Source of the DNA: an uncultured Myxococcaceae bacterium
GTDB lineage: Bacteria > Myxococcota_A > Polyangia > Polyangiales > Ga0077539
Direction of reading: 5' to 3'
NCBI GenBank assembly: GCA_945952225.1
Contig: CAMFHP010000003.1
Coordinates: forward strand, 62,001-126,000
DNA length: 64,000 nucleotides
Positions 17,958 through 28,676 of this stretch are shown here, piece after piece. The position numbers and the translations under genes are program-made. How positions within the stretch are numbered: the first letter of the stretch is position 1; each line of letters starts with the position of its first letter. Under the pieces are notes generated by a model. It made no database searches. It saw nothing but the letters and a program-made list of their open reading frames with translations, and was not told the origin of the DNA.

Positions 17958-18012
17958 ACGGGTGGTGATGCGGCCACGGAGACGTCGCTCCGTGTGTTGG
18001 CCGGTCACCCGT
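17958..18012. ncRNA. Nested hairpin, candidate structured RNA element
   Basis: Three nested pairings: ACGGGTG/CACCCGT (17958-17964 with 18006-18012), GGCCA/TGGCC (17972-17976 with 17998-18002) and CGGAG/CTCCG around an ACGTCG loop (arms 17977-17981 and 17988-17992). The middle and inner stems are near-continuous. It lies 18 bases from the terminator hairpin. Direction is unknown; leftward is favoured by the terminator. I recognise no known RNA family. Confidence 0.35.
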
Positions 18013-18213
18013 CAACGCAGTCCTACCGCGGGAACGCCTCCGTGATGGAAGCCATGTGCTTGAAACGACTCATTGTGCTGTCTCAACCTCCCGCGGACAT
18101 TGCCGCAACCCGAGGGAGACCGTGAGAGACCCACGGCCCACGTTCCGGGTCTTCTGTGACGGGGGCATTGAACCGGCGGACGGGACCCTCCGGCGCCCAC
18201 TGTGGCTCTCTCG

Positions 18214-18261
18214 CGAACGCACGCAGCGTTCGAGACCATTCTCGGGAGCGCGAACCGCTCC
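18214..18261. repeat. Two adjacent small hairpins
   Basis: CGAACGC-ACGCA-GCGTTCG (18214-18232) and GGAGCG-CGAAC-CGCTCC (18245-18261), both perfect stems with 5-base loops, 12 bases apart. They lie in the same gene-free stretch and could be part of the same RNA. Confidence 0.4.
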
Positions 18262-18616
18262 ACGCGGGAGAGAAGAACCGTCGCTGCGAACACGACCCGC
18301 AGACGACACGCGACAACGTCGGCTCATCGCGCGCGGCGCACACCGAACGGGCGCTCCATGGATCTCCGTTTCATGGGAGACCCCACCGCCCTTCGCGAGG
18401 CGCCACACGGCGGCTGCGAACGCTGCATCATGGCGTTGAGGCTCGGCGCGCATGACAGCTCTCGACTGCACCGTAGCAGCGCGAAGTGCCGTGCGCCAAA
18501 CAGTTTTCGTGTGACAGAGCCCGACGGTGCGAAGACAAAACATCCGCGCAACCGGGCCACGCCGTGGGGGCATCGAAGAGGGTCGCGCCGCGCGCTGGAG
18601 CTCCCGCGAATGTCTC

Positions 18617-19252
18617 TCAGGCCTTGAGCAGACGGAACGCGTGGGCCCACTGGTTGTGGAGGAACCCGCGTGCGCACCAGAGCTGGCAGAGGGGCTCGAT
18701 CGCGCGCGCGCCCTCGGCGCCGCCCACGTCTTCGTGGTCCCAGCCGAACTGATCGAGGATCGAGGCCACCACGCCCTTCGCCGCCGCGTCGTTGCCCGCG
18801 ATGAACATCGTGGGGCGCCCGCCTTCGAAGTGCGGGTTCACCATGTGGCGCGCGCCCACGCACGAGAACGCCTTCACGAAGCGCGCGTCGGGCGCGAGCC
18901 GCTGGAGCCGCTCCATCAGCGAGTCGTTGGGCCCGGTGAAGAACGTGAGGATGCCGTTCACGGGAGGGCCGCCGATGGGGTTCGTCGCGTCGATCACCAC
19001 GCGCCCCGCGAGGGCCGCGGCGTGCTTCGTCACCAGCTCCTCGGCCACGTGCCCGGCCACCGCGAGCAGCACCACGTCGGCGCCCGCGATCACCGCTTCG
19101 AAGGTCCCCTCGGCGACCCCGTGCTCCGCAGACCAGTCCGCGAGCTTGTTGCCCTCGCGGCTGCCGATGGTGACCGCGTGTCCATGCTTCTTGAGCCCCA
19201 GCGCGAGCGTCTTGCCCACGTCGCCCGATCCGAGCACGCCTGCCTTCGTCAT
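18617..19252 (-). CDS. NADP-binding oxidoreductase, F420-reductase-like
   Basis: 211 residues. An N-terminal Rossmann fold starts with GVLGSGDVGKTLALGLKK and has the SRE motif typical of NADP binding after the second strand. VVIDATNPIGG and VKAFSCVGARHM follow as in the NADPH-dependent F420 reductase/NADP oxidoreductase group (COG2085). Whether this organism has cofactor F420 cannot be told from the window. The ATG at 19252 has GAGGAGGA upstream. A longer frame to 19402 is rejected because its extra residues are Arg-rich and unrelated. Confidence 0.85.
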   Translation of the reverse strand: MTKAGVLGSGDVGKTLALGLKKHGHAVTIGSREGNKLADWSAEHGVAEGTFEAVIAGADVVLLAVAGHVAEELVTKHAAALAGRVVIDATNPIGGPPVNGILTFFTGPNDSLMERLQRLAPDARFVKAFSCVGARHMVNPHFEGGRPTMFIAGNDAAAKGVVASILDQFGWDHEDVGGAEGARAIEPLCQLWCARGFLHNQWAHAFRLLKA

Positions 19253-19351
19253 GTGTCCTCCTCGCGGCGCGACGTTACGCGCCTGCGCCCGCGCGATCCA
19301 GCGTCGTGAAGGCCCTTCGAGGCCCCGCGCGCGCTGTGATAGCAACACCGC

Positions 19352-20158
19352 ATGAACGCCCGCCGCATGGTGTGTTTCTCCGCGGCCCTCGCGCTCGCGC
19401 ACTGCGACAGCCCGCGCGTGACGCCCTCCGCGCAGCCCGACGCCCGCGCGCCCGCTTCACAGCCCGCCGCGCGCGCCCCCGAGGCGCCGCCCGCAGACCG
19501 CGTCGCGACCCGCACGGTGCTCACGTTCTTCCACTGGATCCGCACCGATCCGCCGGCGCCCGGTGAAGACCGCGGCGTCGACCACGGACGCCTCGACCTC
19601 ACGCTCGTCGTCGAGGCCCACAAGAGCCCCGCGAACGAGCCGTGGATCACCCTCGGACTCCTCGGCCCGAGCGTCGACATCACCTCGAACCGACACCTCC
19701 GCGGCGAGGGAACCACCGCGACGTGGAGCGCGCCGTCGGGCGCCTTCAACGACCACCGCCACGAGCCCTTCGGCGGAGACCTCCGCACCGAGGAGCCCGT
19801 GCGCGCGTGGCTCTCTGCGCAGCCCGACCAGGTGGTGGAGCTTCCCCTCGGCGCGACGTTGCAGACCGCGCGTCTGCCCGCGACGGGCGCGTTGCCCGCG
19901 AGCGCGCGTGCGTCGGCCGGACAGTTCGACGCGCTCGTCGTGGTGGTGGTGCCCATGCGCAACCGACGCGGCGGTCGCTACCTCGTCGAGGTGCTCGACA
20001 TGAACGCGCAGCCCGGCGGCTTCGGGCAGAACGGCGTGATGGATCACCTCCCCACGCGCGCAGAGATCACGCGCCTCACGACCTGGATGCGCGACCCGCG
20101 AGGCATGGGCGCCGAGCGCCGTCCGCCGGTCGCGATGCAGCCCATCGACCGGAGCTGA
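19352..20158 (+). CDS. Hypothetical lipoprotein
   Basis: 268 residues. A short signal peptide ends in LAHC (Cys18), followed by a Pro/Ala-rich linker of about 35 residues. The mature domain is beta-rich, starting near TRTVLTFFHWIRTD. I recognise no family or catalytic motif. The gene is divergent from the oxidoreductase and is followed by a short hairpin at its stop codon. It may be an envelope protein with an unknown ligand. Confidence 0.7.
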   Translation: MNARRMVCFSAALALAHCDSPRVTPSAQPDARAPASQPAARAPEAPPADRVATRTVLTFFHWIRTDPPAPGEDRGVDHGRLDLTLVVEAHKSPANEPWITLGLLGPSVDITSNRHLRGEGTTATWSAPSGAFNDHRHEPFGGDLRTEEPVRAWLSAQPDQVVELPLGATLQTARLPATGALPASARASAGQFDALVVVVVPMRNRRGGRYLVEVLDMNAQPGGFGQNGVMDHLPTRAEITRLTTWMRDPRGMGAERRPPVAMQPIDRS

Positions 20159-20170
20159 ATCACCATTCAG
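20155..20170. terminator. Second copy of the CTGAAT hairpin
   Basis: CTGAAT, CACC loop, ATTCAG: the same 16-base hairpin as at 3482-3497 except for one loop base. The lipoprotein stop TGA (20156-20158) lies in its left arm. There is no T-tract. Confidence 0.4.
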
Positions 20171-20193
20171 TGCGACCCTCGTCGGGGCGTCGA

Positions 20194-20222
20194 TTGACGA
20201 CGGTATACCCGGTGCTTACCGT
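20194..20222 (+). promoter_or_regulatory. Candidate sigma-70-like promoter for clpB
   Basis: TTGACG (20194-20199), a 17-base spacer, then TACCGT (20217-20222), about 130 bases before the clpB ATG. The -35 is good and the -10 weak. No CIRCE element and no clear heat-shock sigma-32 motif is seen here. Confidence 0.4.
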
Positions 20223-20349
20223 GCCGCTTGCCTGAGGAGCGGCGCGGCGCACGACACACCACGGTGGGGTTGCGACCGCGCGATCGGGTGCCCTCTCGCA
20301 CATCCACGACGTCATCCACTCTCCTCGCGTGAGGAGCGGAGGTTCCCCC

Positions 20350-22935
<2,586 letters not shown>

Positions 22936-22972
22936 CGCCTCCGCGCTCCCTCCGACGGCTCCGCGCGGCGGC

Positions 22973-24613
22973 CTACACCTCGCGGAGCGTCACCACCACC
23001 ATGGGCTTCGGCTGCGAGCGCGCGTAGATCCTCCGCGCCGCGCGACGCACGACATCCTTCACGGCCTCGTGCGTGCCCGCGCCGCCCGTAGGATTCATCT
23101 GCCGCAACGCCTGCTCCACCGCCGCGCGCGCCTCGTCGTCGACGGTGCCCGCCGACCCTTCGGTCACCACACCGCGCGACGCCACGCTCACCGTGCCGTG
23201 AAGCGCGCCGTGACGGTTGATGGGCACCGTCGCGAACACGACGCCCACCTGGCCCATGACCGCGCGCTCACGGAGCACGTCTTCGCTCACCTCGGTGCCG
23301 TCGACCACGCTCACGCGCCCCACGGGCACCGAGGCGCCCTCGCTGAGCCCGTAGCGGTCGAGGATCGCGGTCTGCCCGTTCTCGATGAGCGACACCTCCG
23401 ACACGCCCATGCCCTTCGCGAGCGCCGCGTGCTGCATGAGGTGGTGGTAGGTGCCGTGCACCGGAATGAACGACTTCGGACGCACCCACGAGATCATGCG
23501 CTGCTGCTCCTCGCGGCAGGCGTGACCCGAGACGTGGAGGTCGGGGTTGGTCTTCGCGAAGTGCACCACGGCGCCGCGGCGTTCGAGGTCGCACAGCAGC
23601 GACCACACCGCGCGCTCGTTGCCCGGAATGGTGCGCGACGAGAACACCACCGCGTCGCCCGCTTCGAGCGCGAGGCGGGGATGATCGCCCGCGGCGAGTC
23701 GTGCGAGGGCGCTCTGCGGCTCGGCCTGCGTGCCCGACGCCACCACGAGGAGCTGCGAGCGCGGAACCTCGCGCGCGCGTTCGGGCGCCACGAGCATGTC
23801 GCTGCGAACGGAGAGACGACCGAGCTCCGAGGCCGCGCGCACGTGGGTCTGCGCGCTGCGACCGAGGAGGCAGAGCTTGCGTCCCGTGGCCGCGGCCACC
23901 GCGACGAGGCTCTTCAAGCGGTACACGTTCGAGGGGAACATCCCCACGATGACCCGGTGCTTGATGCCCGCGATGAGCGTGTGGAGCGCCTCGGCCACGT
24001 CGCGCTCGCGCCCCGCGGTGCCGGGCACGTCGACGTTGGTGCTGTCGGAGAGGAGCAGGGACACGCCGCGGTCGCCGAGGGCTTCGAAGCGGTCGGCGTC
24101 GGAGGGCTCGCCGTCGAGGGGATCGTCTTCGAGCTTGAAGTCGCCCGTGTGGATGATCGTGCCCGCGGGGGTGTGAATCGCGAGGGCCGTGGAGTCGGGG
24201 ATCGAGTGCGTGACGCGCAGCGGCTCGACCTCGTAGCGCCCGACCTTGAAGTGCGCGCGCGGCGTGGTCGGCGTGAGGTCGACCTCGGGCACCTCGGGGA
24301 ATTCCTTCAAGCGCTCGCGGATGAGCGAGAGCGCGTAGCGCGGTCCCCACACGGGCACAGGCATGCGGCGCAGGAGGTACGGGAGCGCGCCGATGTGGTC
24401 TTCGTGGCCGTGGGTGATCACCACGCCGAGGAGGTCGCCCTCGCGCGCTTCGAGGTAGTCGAACGCGGGGTGGATCACGTCGACGCCACGGTCGTCGTGG
24501 GGGAACGTGACGCCGCAGTCGACCACGAGGATTCCGTCGGGGGACTCGATCGCGAGGCAGTTCATGCCGATTTCGCCGAGGCCGCCGAGGGGAACGATGC
24601 GTACGTATGTCAC
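22973..24613 (-). CDS. rnj: Ribonuclease J
   Basis: 546 residues. RNase J is a metallo-beta-lactamase-fold endo/5'-3' exonuclease that matures and degrades RNA. The zinc motif HGHEDH is at residues 68-73. VTHSIPDS, IIHTGDFK and VSGHACREEQQRM follow in the family order, and PVHGTYHHL precedes the C-terminal domain. The GTG start is preceded by a promoter-like sequence. It converges on clpB with only 37 bases between the stop codons, and no clear terminator is seen there. Confidence 0.95.
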   Translation of the reverse strand: MTYVRIVPLGGLGEIGMNCLAIESPDGILVVDCGVTFPHDDRGVDVIHPAFDYLEAREGDLLGVVITHGHEDHIGALPYLLRRMPVPVWGPRYALSLIRERLKEFPEVPEVDLTPTTPRAHFKVGRYEVEPLRVTHSIPDSTALAIHTPAGTIIHTGDFKLEDDPLDGEPSDADRFEALGDRGVSLLLSDSTNVDVPGTAGRERDVAEALHTLIAGIKHRVIVGMFPSNVYRLKSLVAVAAATGRKLCLLGRSAQTHVRAASELGRLSVRSDMLVAPERAREVPRSQLLVVASGTQAEPQSALARLAAGDHPRLALEAGDAVVFSSRTIPGNERAVWSLLCDLERRGAVVHFAKTNPDLHVSGHACREEQQRMISWVRPKSFIPVHGTYHHLMQHAALAKGMGVSEVSLIENGQTAILDRYGLSEGASVPVGRVSVVDGTEVSEDVLRERAVMGQVGVVFATVPINRHGALHGTVSVASRGVVTEGSAGTVDDEARAAVEQALRQMNPTGGAGTHEAVKDVVRRAARRIYARSQPKPMVVVTLREV

Positions 24614-24622
24614 GTCGCGCGG

Positions 24623-24652
24623 ACCCTAGCGTCACGCCGTTCGCACGGTCAA
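24623..24652 (-). promoter_or_regulatory. Candidate promoter for RNase J
   Basis: On the minus strand TTGACC (24652-24647), an 18-base spacer and TAGGGT (24628-24623), directly before the GTG at 24613. If used, the leader would be only a few bases long. Confidence 0.4.
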
Positions 24653-24696
24653 GCGTTGCCGCAACAACCAAGGCACTTGCGAAGGTGTGTGACAGA

Positions 24697-25503
24697 CTAT
24701 GTCGCGTCGGTGGCGAGCGTTGCGCGGTCGTCGTCGGCGGACACTTCGGGCGCGTTGCGCGCGTGGTGGAGCGCCCAGAGGCCCGCGGCGAAGGTGACGA
24801 AGCACGCCCACTGGGCGGGGGTGAGTCCGAGGTAGCGCGCGTCGCTCTCGTCGCCGAGATCGCGTGCGCGGAGGAAGTCGAGCGGGAAGCGGATGAGCGC
24901 GTAGGCCACGGCGAGCGCGCCGGAGACCGCGCCCGGTCGACGCGTGCGACGACCGACGACGACGACGAGCGCGCAGAGCAGCGGCACGAAGAAGAGCTCG
25001 AGGAGCCCGAGGTCGTAGCGGGGGCCTTCGGGGAAGCGCACGGCGAGGAACGAGTCCGTCGCGATGCCCTTGTGGTCGTGGGCGACGGCGCATCCCGCGC
25101 GGCCGAAGAGCCAGCCGAAGGGGAACGCGTAGGTGCAGAGGTCGGTGAAGGTCCACGGGTCAAGCTTCTTGAGCGCGACGAAGGCGTAGCCCGCGATGAA
25201 GGCGCCCGCGACGCCGCCGAAGGACGAGAGCCCGTGGTGCACCATGAGGAGCTCGGAGGGATGGGTGAGCACCTCGGCGGGGCGGTACGCGAGCATGTCG
25301 AAGACGTGGCCGAAGAAGAACCCGCCCGCGAAGGTCACCAGGGTGAACACGTCGATGAGCCCCGGCGGGCCGACGCGGAGCACCTGCGCGCGGCGTGAGA
25401 GCACGGCGTGTCCCACGAGCGTTCCGATGGCGACGAGGAGCCCGAAGGTGTGGAACGCCACGCCGCCGATCGTGAAGGTCGCGATGTCGTAGTAGGGGAT
25501 CAC
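24697..25503 (-). CDS. lgt: Prolipoprotein diacylglyceryl transferase
   Basis: 268 residues with about seven membrane segments. Lgt attaches diacylglycerol to the lipobox Cys of prolipoproteins in the inner membrane. HHGLSSFGGVAGAF and GRAGCAVAHDHKG match the two signature regions. The canonical GRxGNFxNxE is changed to a Cys/His form. The many lipoproteins in this window would be its substrates. The start is GTG. The stop of comEC is 15 bases upstream, so the two may share a transcript. Confidence 0.88.
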   Translation of the reverse strand: MIPYYDIATFTIGGVAFHTFGLLVAIGTLVGHAVLSRRAQVLRVGPPGLIDVFTLVTFAGGFFFGHVFDMLAYRPAEVLTHPSELLMVHHGLSSFGGVAGAFIAGYAFVALKKLDPWTFTDLCTYAFPFGWLFGRAGCAVAHDHKGIATDSFLAVRFPEGPRYDLGLLELFFVPLLCALVVVVGRRTRRPGAVSGALAVAYALIRFPLDFLRARDLGDESDARYLGLTPAQWACFVTFAAGLWALHHARNAPEVSADDDRATLATDAT

Positions 25504-25518
25504 GGTGGGCGGCGGAGC

Positions 25519-27855
25519 CTACTCCACGCGTCCGTCGGGGTGGAGCGTGACGGTCACCGCGCCGTCGAGGTCCGTGCGACGCAGGGGGATTCGGCGCGCG
25601 CGCAGCCGTGCGACCACCGTGGGGTGCGGATGGCCGAAGAGTGACGGATGCCCCGCGCTCACCATCGCCACGCGCGGCGTGAGCTCATCGAGCAGCGCCT
25701 CCGTGGTGGAGGTGCGGCTCCCGTGGTGCCCGACCTTGAGCACATCGACGTGACCGAGGCGCCCGAGCAGCGCGCGTTCGCCCTCGCGTTCGAGGTCGCC
25801 GGGGAGCAGCGCGCGGGCGCGTCCCACGGTGATGCGCAGCACGAAGGAGGCGTCGTTGGGCGGCGTCTCGTCGAGGGCGCGCGGACACGGCGAGAGCACC
25901 TCGATCCACGCGCCGTGAAACCATCGCGGCGGTCCGCAGAGCTGCGAGGGCCCTACGATGGGAACGCCCCGCGCACGCGCCGTCGCCACGGTGGACGCAT
26001 AGGCGCCGCCGAGGGCGAGTGACGTTCCCTGTCCTGTGTCCCAGAAGGCATCGGCGTGCACGTGGGAGAGCACCGCGGGGAGTCCGCCCGCGTGGTCGGG
26101 ATGCGGGTGAGAGAGCACCACCGCCGCGAGGCGCGCGTACCGATGCTGTGCGAGCCACGGGAGCACCACCGTCGCGCCGGGATCGGGTCCGCCCGTGAGG
26201 TCTCCGCCCGCGTCGACGAGCATCGCCGCGCCATCGGGAAGCTCCACCACGATGGCATCTCCCTGCCCCACGTCGAGGGCCGTGATGCGCAGCGCACCGC
26301 GGTTCGTGCACGCGCTCCGATGGGACGCTTCGAGCGCGAGGAGCACACCGACGCCGACGAGCGCGCCGCGCCACACCGCACGCCACGGCCTCGCGGCGAG
26401 GGCCACCACGAAGGCCGTCGCGATCACCCACTGTGCGGGGGTGGGCGAGGGCGTCTCGATGGACGCGAAGGGCAGCCGCAGCGCGAGCGTCGGCAACGCG
26501 AAGAGCGCTCCGAGGAGCGCGCCCACCGGGGCCGTGATCGTGTGCGCGATGCACGGCGGAAACAGCGCGCCGACGAGGGCCGCGACGAGCACCGAGGGCA
26601 GCAGCAGCGCCTCGCCCACGGGCGCTGCGAGCGTGTTCATCACGAGTGCGGTGCAGGGGGCGCGCGCGAAGTGCCACGCGAGCAGCGGCGTGACCGCGAG
26701 CGACACGCGCGCGCTGGCCGAGAGCGCCTCGCGGAGCGTGCGAACGAGGTACTGCGCGAAGCCGTTGGAGCGGTCGTGATCGGCGGCGTCTTCGTCGCGT
26801 GTGCCGCGCGAGAGCGACCACGCGGCGATCACCGAGAGCTGCCATCCGAGGTCGGCGAGGAGCGTCGCATCGAGGGCCACCATGAGCAGCGCCACGGCGG
26901 CGACGAGCGACTCGTGGTGCGGGCGACGGCCGACGAGGGAGAGCAGCGCGGCGAGCGCGGCGGTGTACCAGGCGCGCGTCGACGAGGGCGCCTCGCCGGT
27001 GACCAGCGTGAAGAAGCCCACGAGCGGCAGCGGGATCACCCGCGCGAGACGGGGCGCGAGTCCGCGCACGGCCACGGCGGGCACGCGACGGAGCAGCGCG
27101 AGCGAGAGCGTTCCCGTGAGCGCGATGAGCAGCGAGACGTGGGCGCCCGACACCGCGAGCAGGTGGGCCATGCCCGTCTCGCGAAAGGCGTCGTGCTCGG
27201 CCGCGTCGATGCCCGCGCGATCACCGAAGAGCAGCGCGCGCGCCCGTGCGGCGTGGGCCGGTGGGAGCGCGTCGTCGAGGGCGCGGGCCATGCGTCGACG
27301 CGTGCGGAGGGCCGCGCGGCGCAGGTGGTCGGAGAATGTCACCTCGCGGGCGACGGGCGTGCAGAGGGCCGCGTCGAAGCGCCAGTGCGCGCCCCGGAGC
27401 GCGTGCACCGTGGCGGGCGACTCGTGCGGCGGATTGCGCGGAGGAACCACCGGACGCGCGGTGGCCACGGCTTCGAGCGCGTCGCCGGGCAGGGCTTCAC
27501 AGCGTCCGCGTGGGGTGTAGAGCGTGCCCTCGCGATGGAGCTCATCGCGCACGCGGCATCGGTCGCGATCACCGTCGGCGAAGCATCCGTCGAGCACGGT
27601 CGCGCGGAGGAGCGAGGCCTCGGGCGCGGGGATGCGTGGCCACGCAGGGGCGGTGAGCGTCGCGCGTCGGGCGCCGCCTGCGACGAAGGCCGCGAGGGTG
27701 AGCGCGAGGGCGCCGCCAGGGAGCGCGCGTCGACCGAGGAGGGCTCCGAGGGCCGCGAGGCCGAGGGCCGCGAGGGCTGCGACGACCGTCGGCGGGTGCC
27801 ACGGGAGCAGTGCGCCGAGGAGCGCGGCCATGGCCAGGAGCGGGAGCGGGCCCAT
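25519..27855 (-). CDS. comEC: ComEC/Rec2 DNA uptake channel
   Basis: 778 residues. It contains N-terminal membrane segments and an extracytoplasmic OB-like domain. The competence channel core follows (GDRAGIDAAEHDAFRETGMAHLLAVSGAH split over residues about 210-240). A C-terminal metallo-beta-lactamase domain shows ALDVGQGDAIVVELPDG, LVDAGGD, SHPHPDHAGG and LKVGHHGSRTST. ComEC carries single-stranded DNA across the inner membrane during natural transformation. The lactamase-like part may degrade the other strand. comEA and comF are not nearby. It is the first gene of a leftward pair with lgt. Confidence 0.94.
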   Translation of the reverse strand: MGPLPLLAMAALLGALLPWHPPTVVAALAALGLAALGALLGRRALPGGALALTLAAFVAGGARRATLTAPAWPRIPAPEASLLRATVLDGCFADGDRDRCRVRDELHREGTLYTPRGRCEALPGDALEAVATARPVVPPRNPPHESPATVHALRGAHWRFDAALCTPVAREVTFSDHLRRAALRTRRRMARALDDALPPAHAARARALLFGDRAGIDAAEHDAFRETGMAHLLAVSGAHVSLLIALTGTLSLALLRRVPAVAVRGLAPRLARVIPLPLVGFFTLVTGEAPSSTRAWYTAALAALLSLVGRRPHHESLVAAVALLMVALDATLLADLGWQLSVIAAWSLSRGTRDEDAADHDRSNGFAQYLVRTLREALSASARVSLAVTPLLAWHFARAPCTALVMNTLAAPVGEALLLPSVLVAALVGALFPPCIAHTITAPVGALLGALFALPTLALRLPFASIETPSPTPAQWVIATAFVVALAARPWRAVWRGALVGVGVLLALEASHRSACTNRGALRITALDVGQGDAIVVELPDGAAMLVDAGGDLTGGPDPGATVVLPWLAQHRYARLAAVVLSHPHPDHAGGLPAVLSHVHADAFWDTGQGTSLALGGAYASTVATARARGVPIVGPSQLCGPPRWFHGAWIEVLSPCPRALDETPPNDASFVLRITVGRARALLPGDLEREGERALLGRLGHVDVLKVGHHGSRTSTTEALLDELTPRVAMVSAGHPSLFGHPHPTVVARLRARRIPLRRTDLDGAVTVTLHPDGRVE

Positions 27856-27923
27856 GGGGCGCGGCGGTTCTCACGGGCCGTGCCGTACGCAGAAGTGTCT
27901 TGAAAATAGGGCGTTGGTGCGGT

Positions 27924-27985
27924 CGGGGTGGCAGCGACCCGGGGGTGGCAGCGGGTGGCGGAGGGGTGGCGGAGGGGTGGCGGGC
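27924..27985. repeat. G-rich GGTGGC repeat cluster
   Basis: GGTGGC at 27927, 27944, 27954, 27965 and 27976; the last two form a tandem 11-base unit ggaggggtggc. Runs of four and five G suggest quadruplex-forming potential. It lies between divergent comEC and the isc regulator gene. No coding frame is convincing across it. Confidence 0.6.
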
Positions 27986-28007
27986 TTCCACCCGACCGTT
28001 GCGCAAG

Positions 28008-28086
28008 TTGACCGGAAAGGTGCTTGACCCCGCGAGCCCATACCCTTACGTAAGGGCAGGTTTCGGGTCCAACCCTTACGTGCAGG
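28008..28086 (+). promoter_or_regulatory. Promoter and operator region of the isc operon
   Basis: Two TTGACC hexamers (28008-28013 and 28024-28029) precede a perfect 14-bp palindrome CCCTTACGTAAGGG (28043-28056). TACGTA at its centre is 17 bases from the second TTGACC and could be a weak -10. ACCCTTACGT is repeated at 28072-28081, 30 bases on. The palindrome overlapping the promoter is what a MerR-family dimer would bind, so autoregulation by the adjacent gene is likely. AGGTGA before the ATG at 28096 is the ribosome site. Confidence 0.55.
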
Positions 28087-28095
28087 TGAGATTCG

Positions 28096-28659
28096 ATGAC
28101 GGTGCGTCTTCCGATTGCAGACCCGACGACGGAGCTGGCCCTCAAGCCGCCTCGCATGTCGGCGAGCGCGGACGGCGTGGCGACGGAGGATCTTCTGCGC
28201 GTGGGCGACCTGGCGCAGCGCACCCAGAAGACCGTGCGCGCGCTGCACCTCTACGAAGAGCTCGGGCTGCTGCTCCCGGTGGAGCGCAGCAAGGGCGGGT
28301 TCCGGCTCTACGGGCCCGACGCGGTGGTGCGCGTGCGCTGGATCTCGAAGCTGCAGGACATGGGCTTCTCGCTCCCCGACATCCGCGAGCTGCTCGCGAA
28401 GTGGGGGGAGTCGGGGTCGGCCGCGGGGGCGATGGCCCGCATCCGTGAGCTGTACCGCCAGAAGCTCGAAGAGACCGACGCGCAGATCAAGCGGCTCCAG
28501 GAGCTTCGCCACGAGCTCACGGCCTCGGTGGCCTACCTGGAGACCTGCGAGGTCTGCGACCCGATGCGACTGATCTCCGCGTGCCCGCACTGCGAAATGC
28601 ACGGCTGCGGCGCGCCCGACCTCGTCGCGGGCCTCCACGGCTCGCGACCCACGACGTGA
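28096..28659 (+). CDS. MerR-family regulator with C-terminal cysteine cluster
   Basis: 187 residues. A winged-helix MerR DNA-binding domain ([20 protein letters not shown], then [20 protein letters not shown]) starts near residue 33. A dimer coiled coil (about 110-145) follows. The C-terminus has five cysteines (151, 154, 163, 166, 171) as CX2C-X8-CX2C-X4-C, plus His165 and His169. It is the first gene of the isc operon, where IscR normally stands. I infer an Fe-S- or metal-sensing regulator of cluster biogenesis. The motif and the position are seen in the sequence; the sensing role is not proven. Confidence 0.85.
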   Translation: MTVRLPIADPTTELALKPPRMSASADGVATEDLLRVGDLAQRTQKTVRALHLYEELGLLLPVERSKGGFRLYGPDAVVRVRWISKLQDMGFSLPDIRELLAKWGESGSAAGAMARIRELYRQKLEETDAQIKRLQELRHELTASVAYLETCEVCDPMRLISACPHCEMHGCGAPDLVAGLHGSRPTT

Positions 28660-28676
28660 CTCGAACGGTGACCACG

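Larger units (their letters stand above)
17843..18616. other. 774-bp stretch without convincing gene
   Basis: Short frames exist on both strands, but none has a ribosome site, a conserved-looking product or a codon pattern like the neighbours. The stretch holds several perfect hairpins (17898-17940, 17958-18012, 18214-18232, 18245-18261). Read on the minus strand, the first is followed by ACTTTATTT, as in a Rho-independent terminator. A candidate leftward RNA may therefore end near 17889. A 16-codon frame on the minus strand at 18083-18036 (product MSRFKHMASITEAFPR) has GGAGG 15 bases upstream and is noted only as possible. Confidence 0.6.

Noticed and set aside
18070-18573. 167-codon minus-strand frame in the gene-free stretch
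   Set aside because: No ribosome site, mixed composition, many Arg and Cys, no recognisable motif; overlapping frames of similar length exist on both strands.
20159-20349. Search for CIRCE or sigma-32 element before clpB
   Set aside because: No TTAGCACTC-N9-GAGTGCTAA and no CTTGAAA/CCCCAT pair found; only a sigma-70-like candidate is reported.
27810-28448. 212-codon plus-strand frame over the isc promoter
   Set aside because: It crosses the G-rich repeats and reads the MerR gene in a wrong frame.
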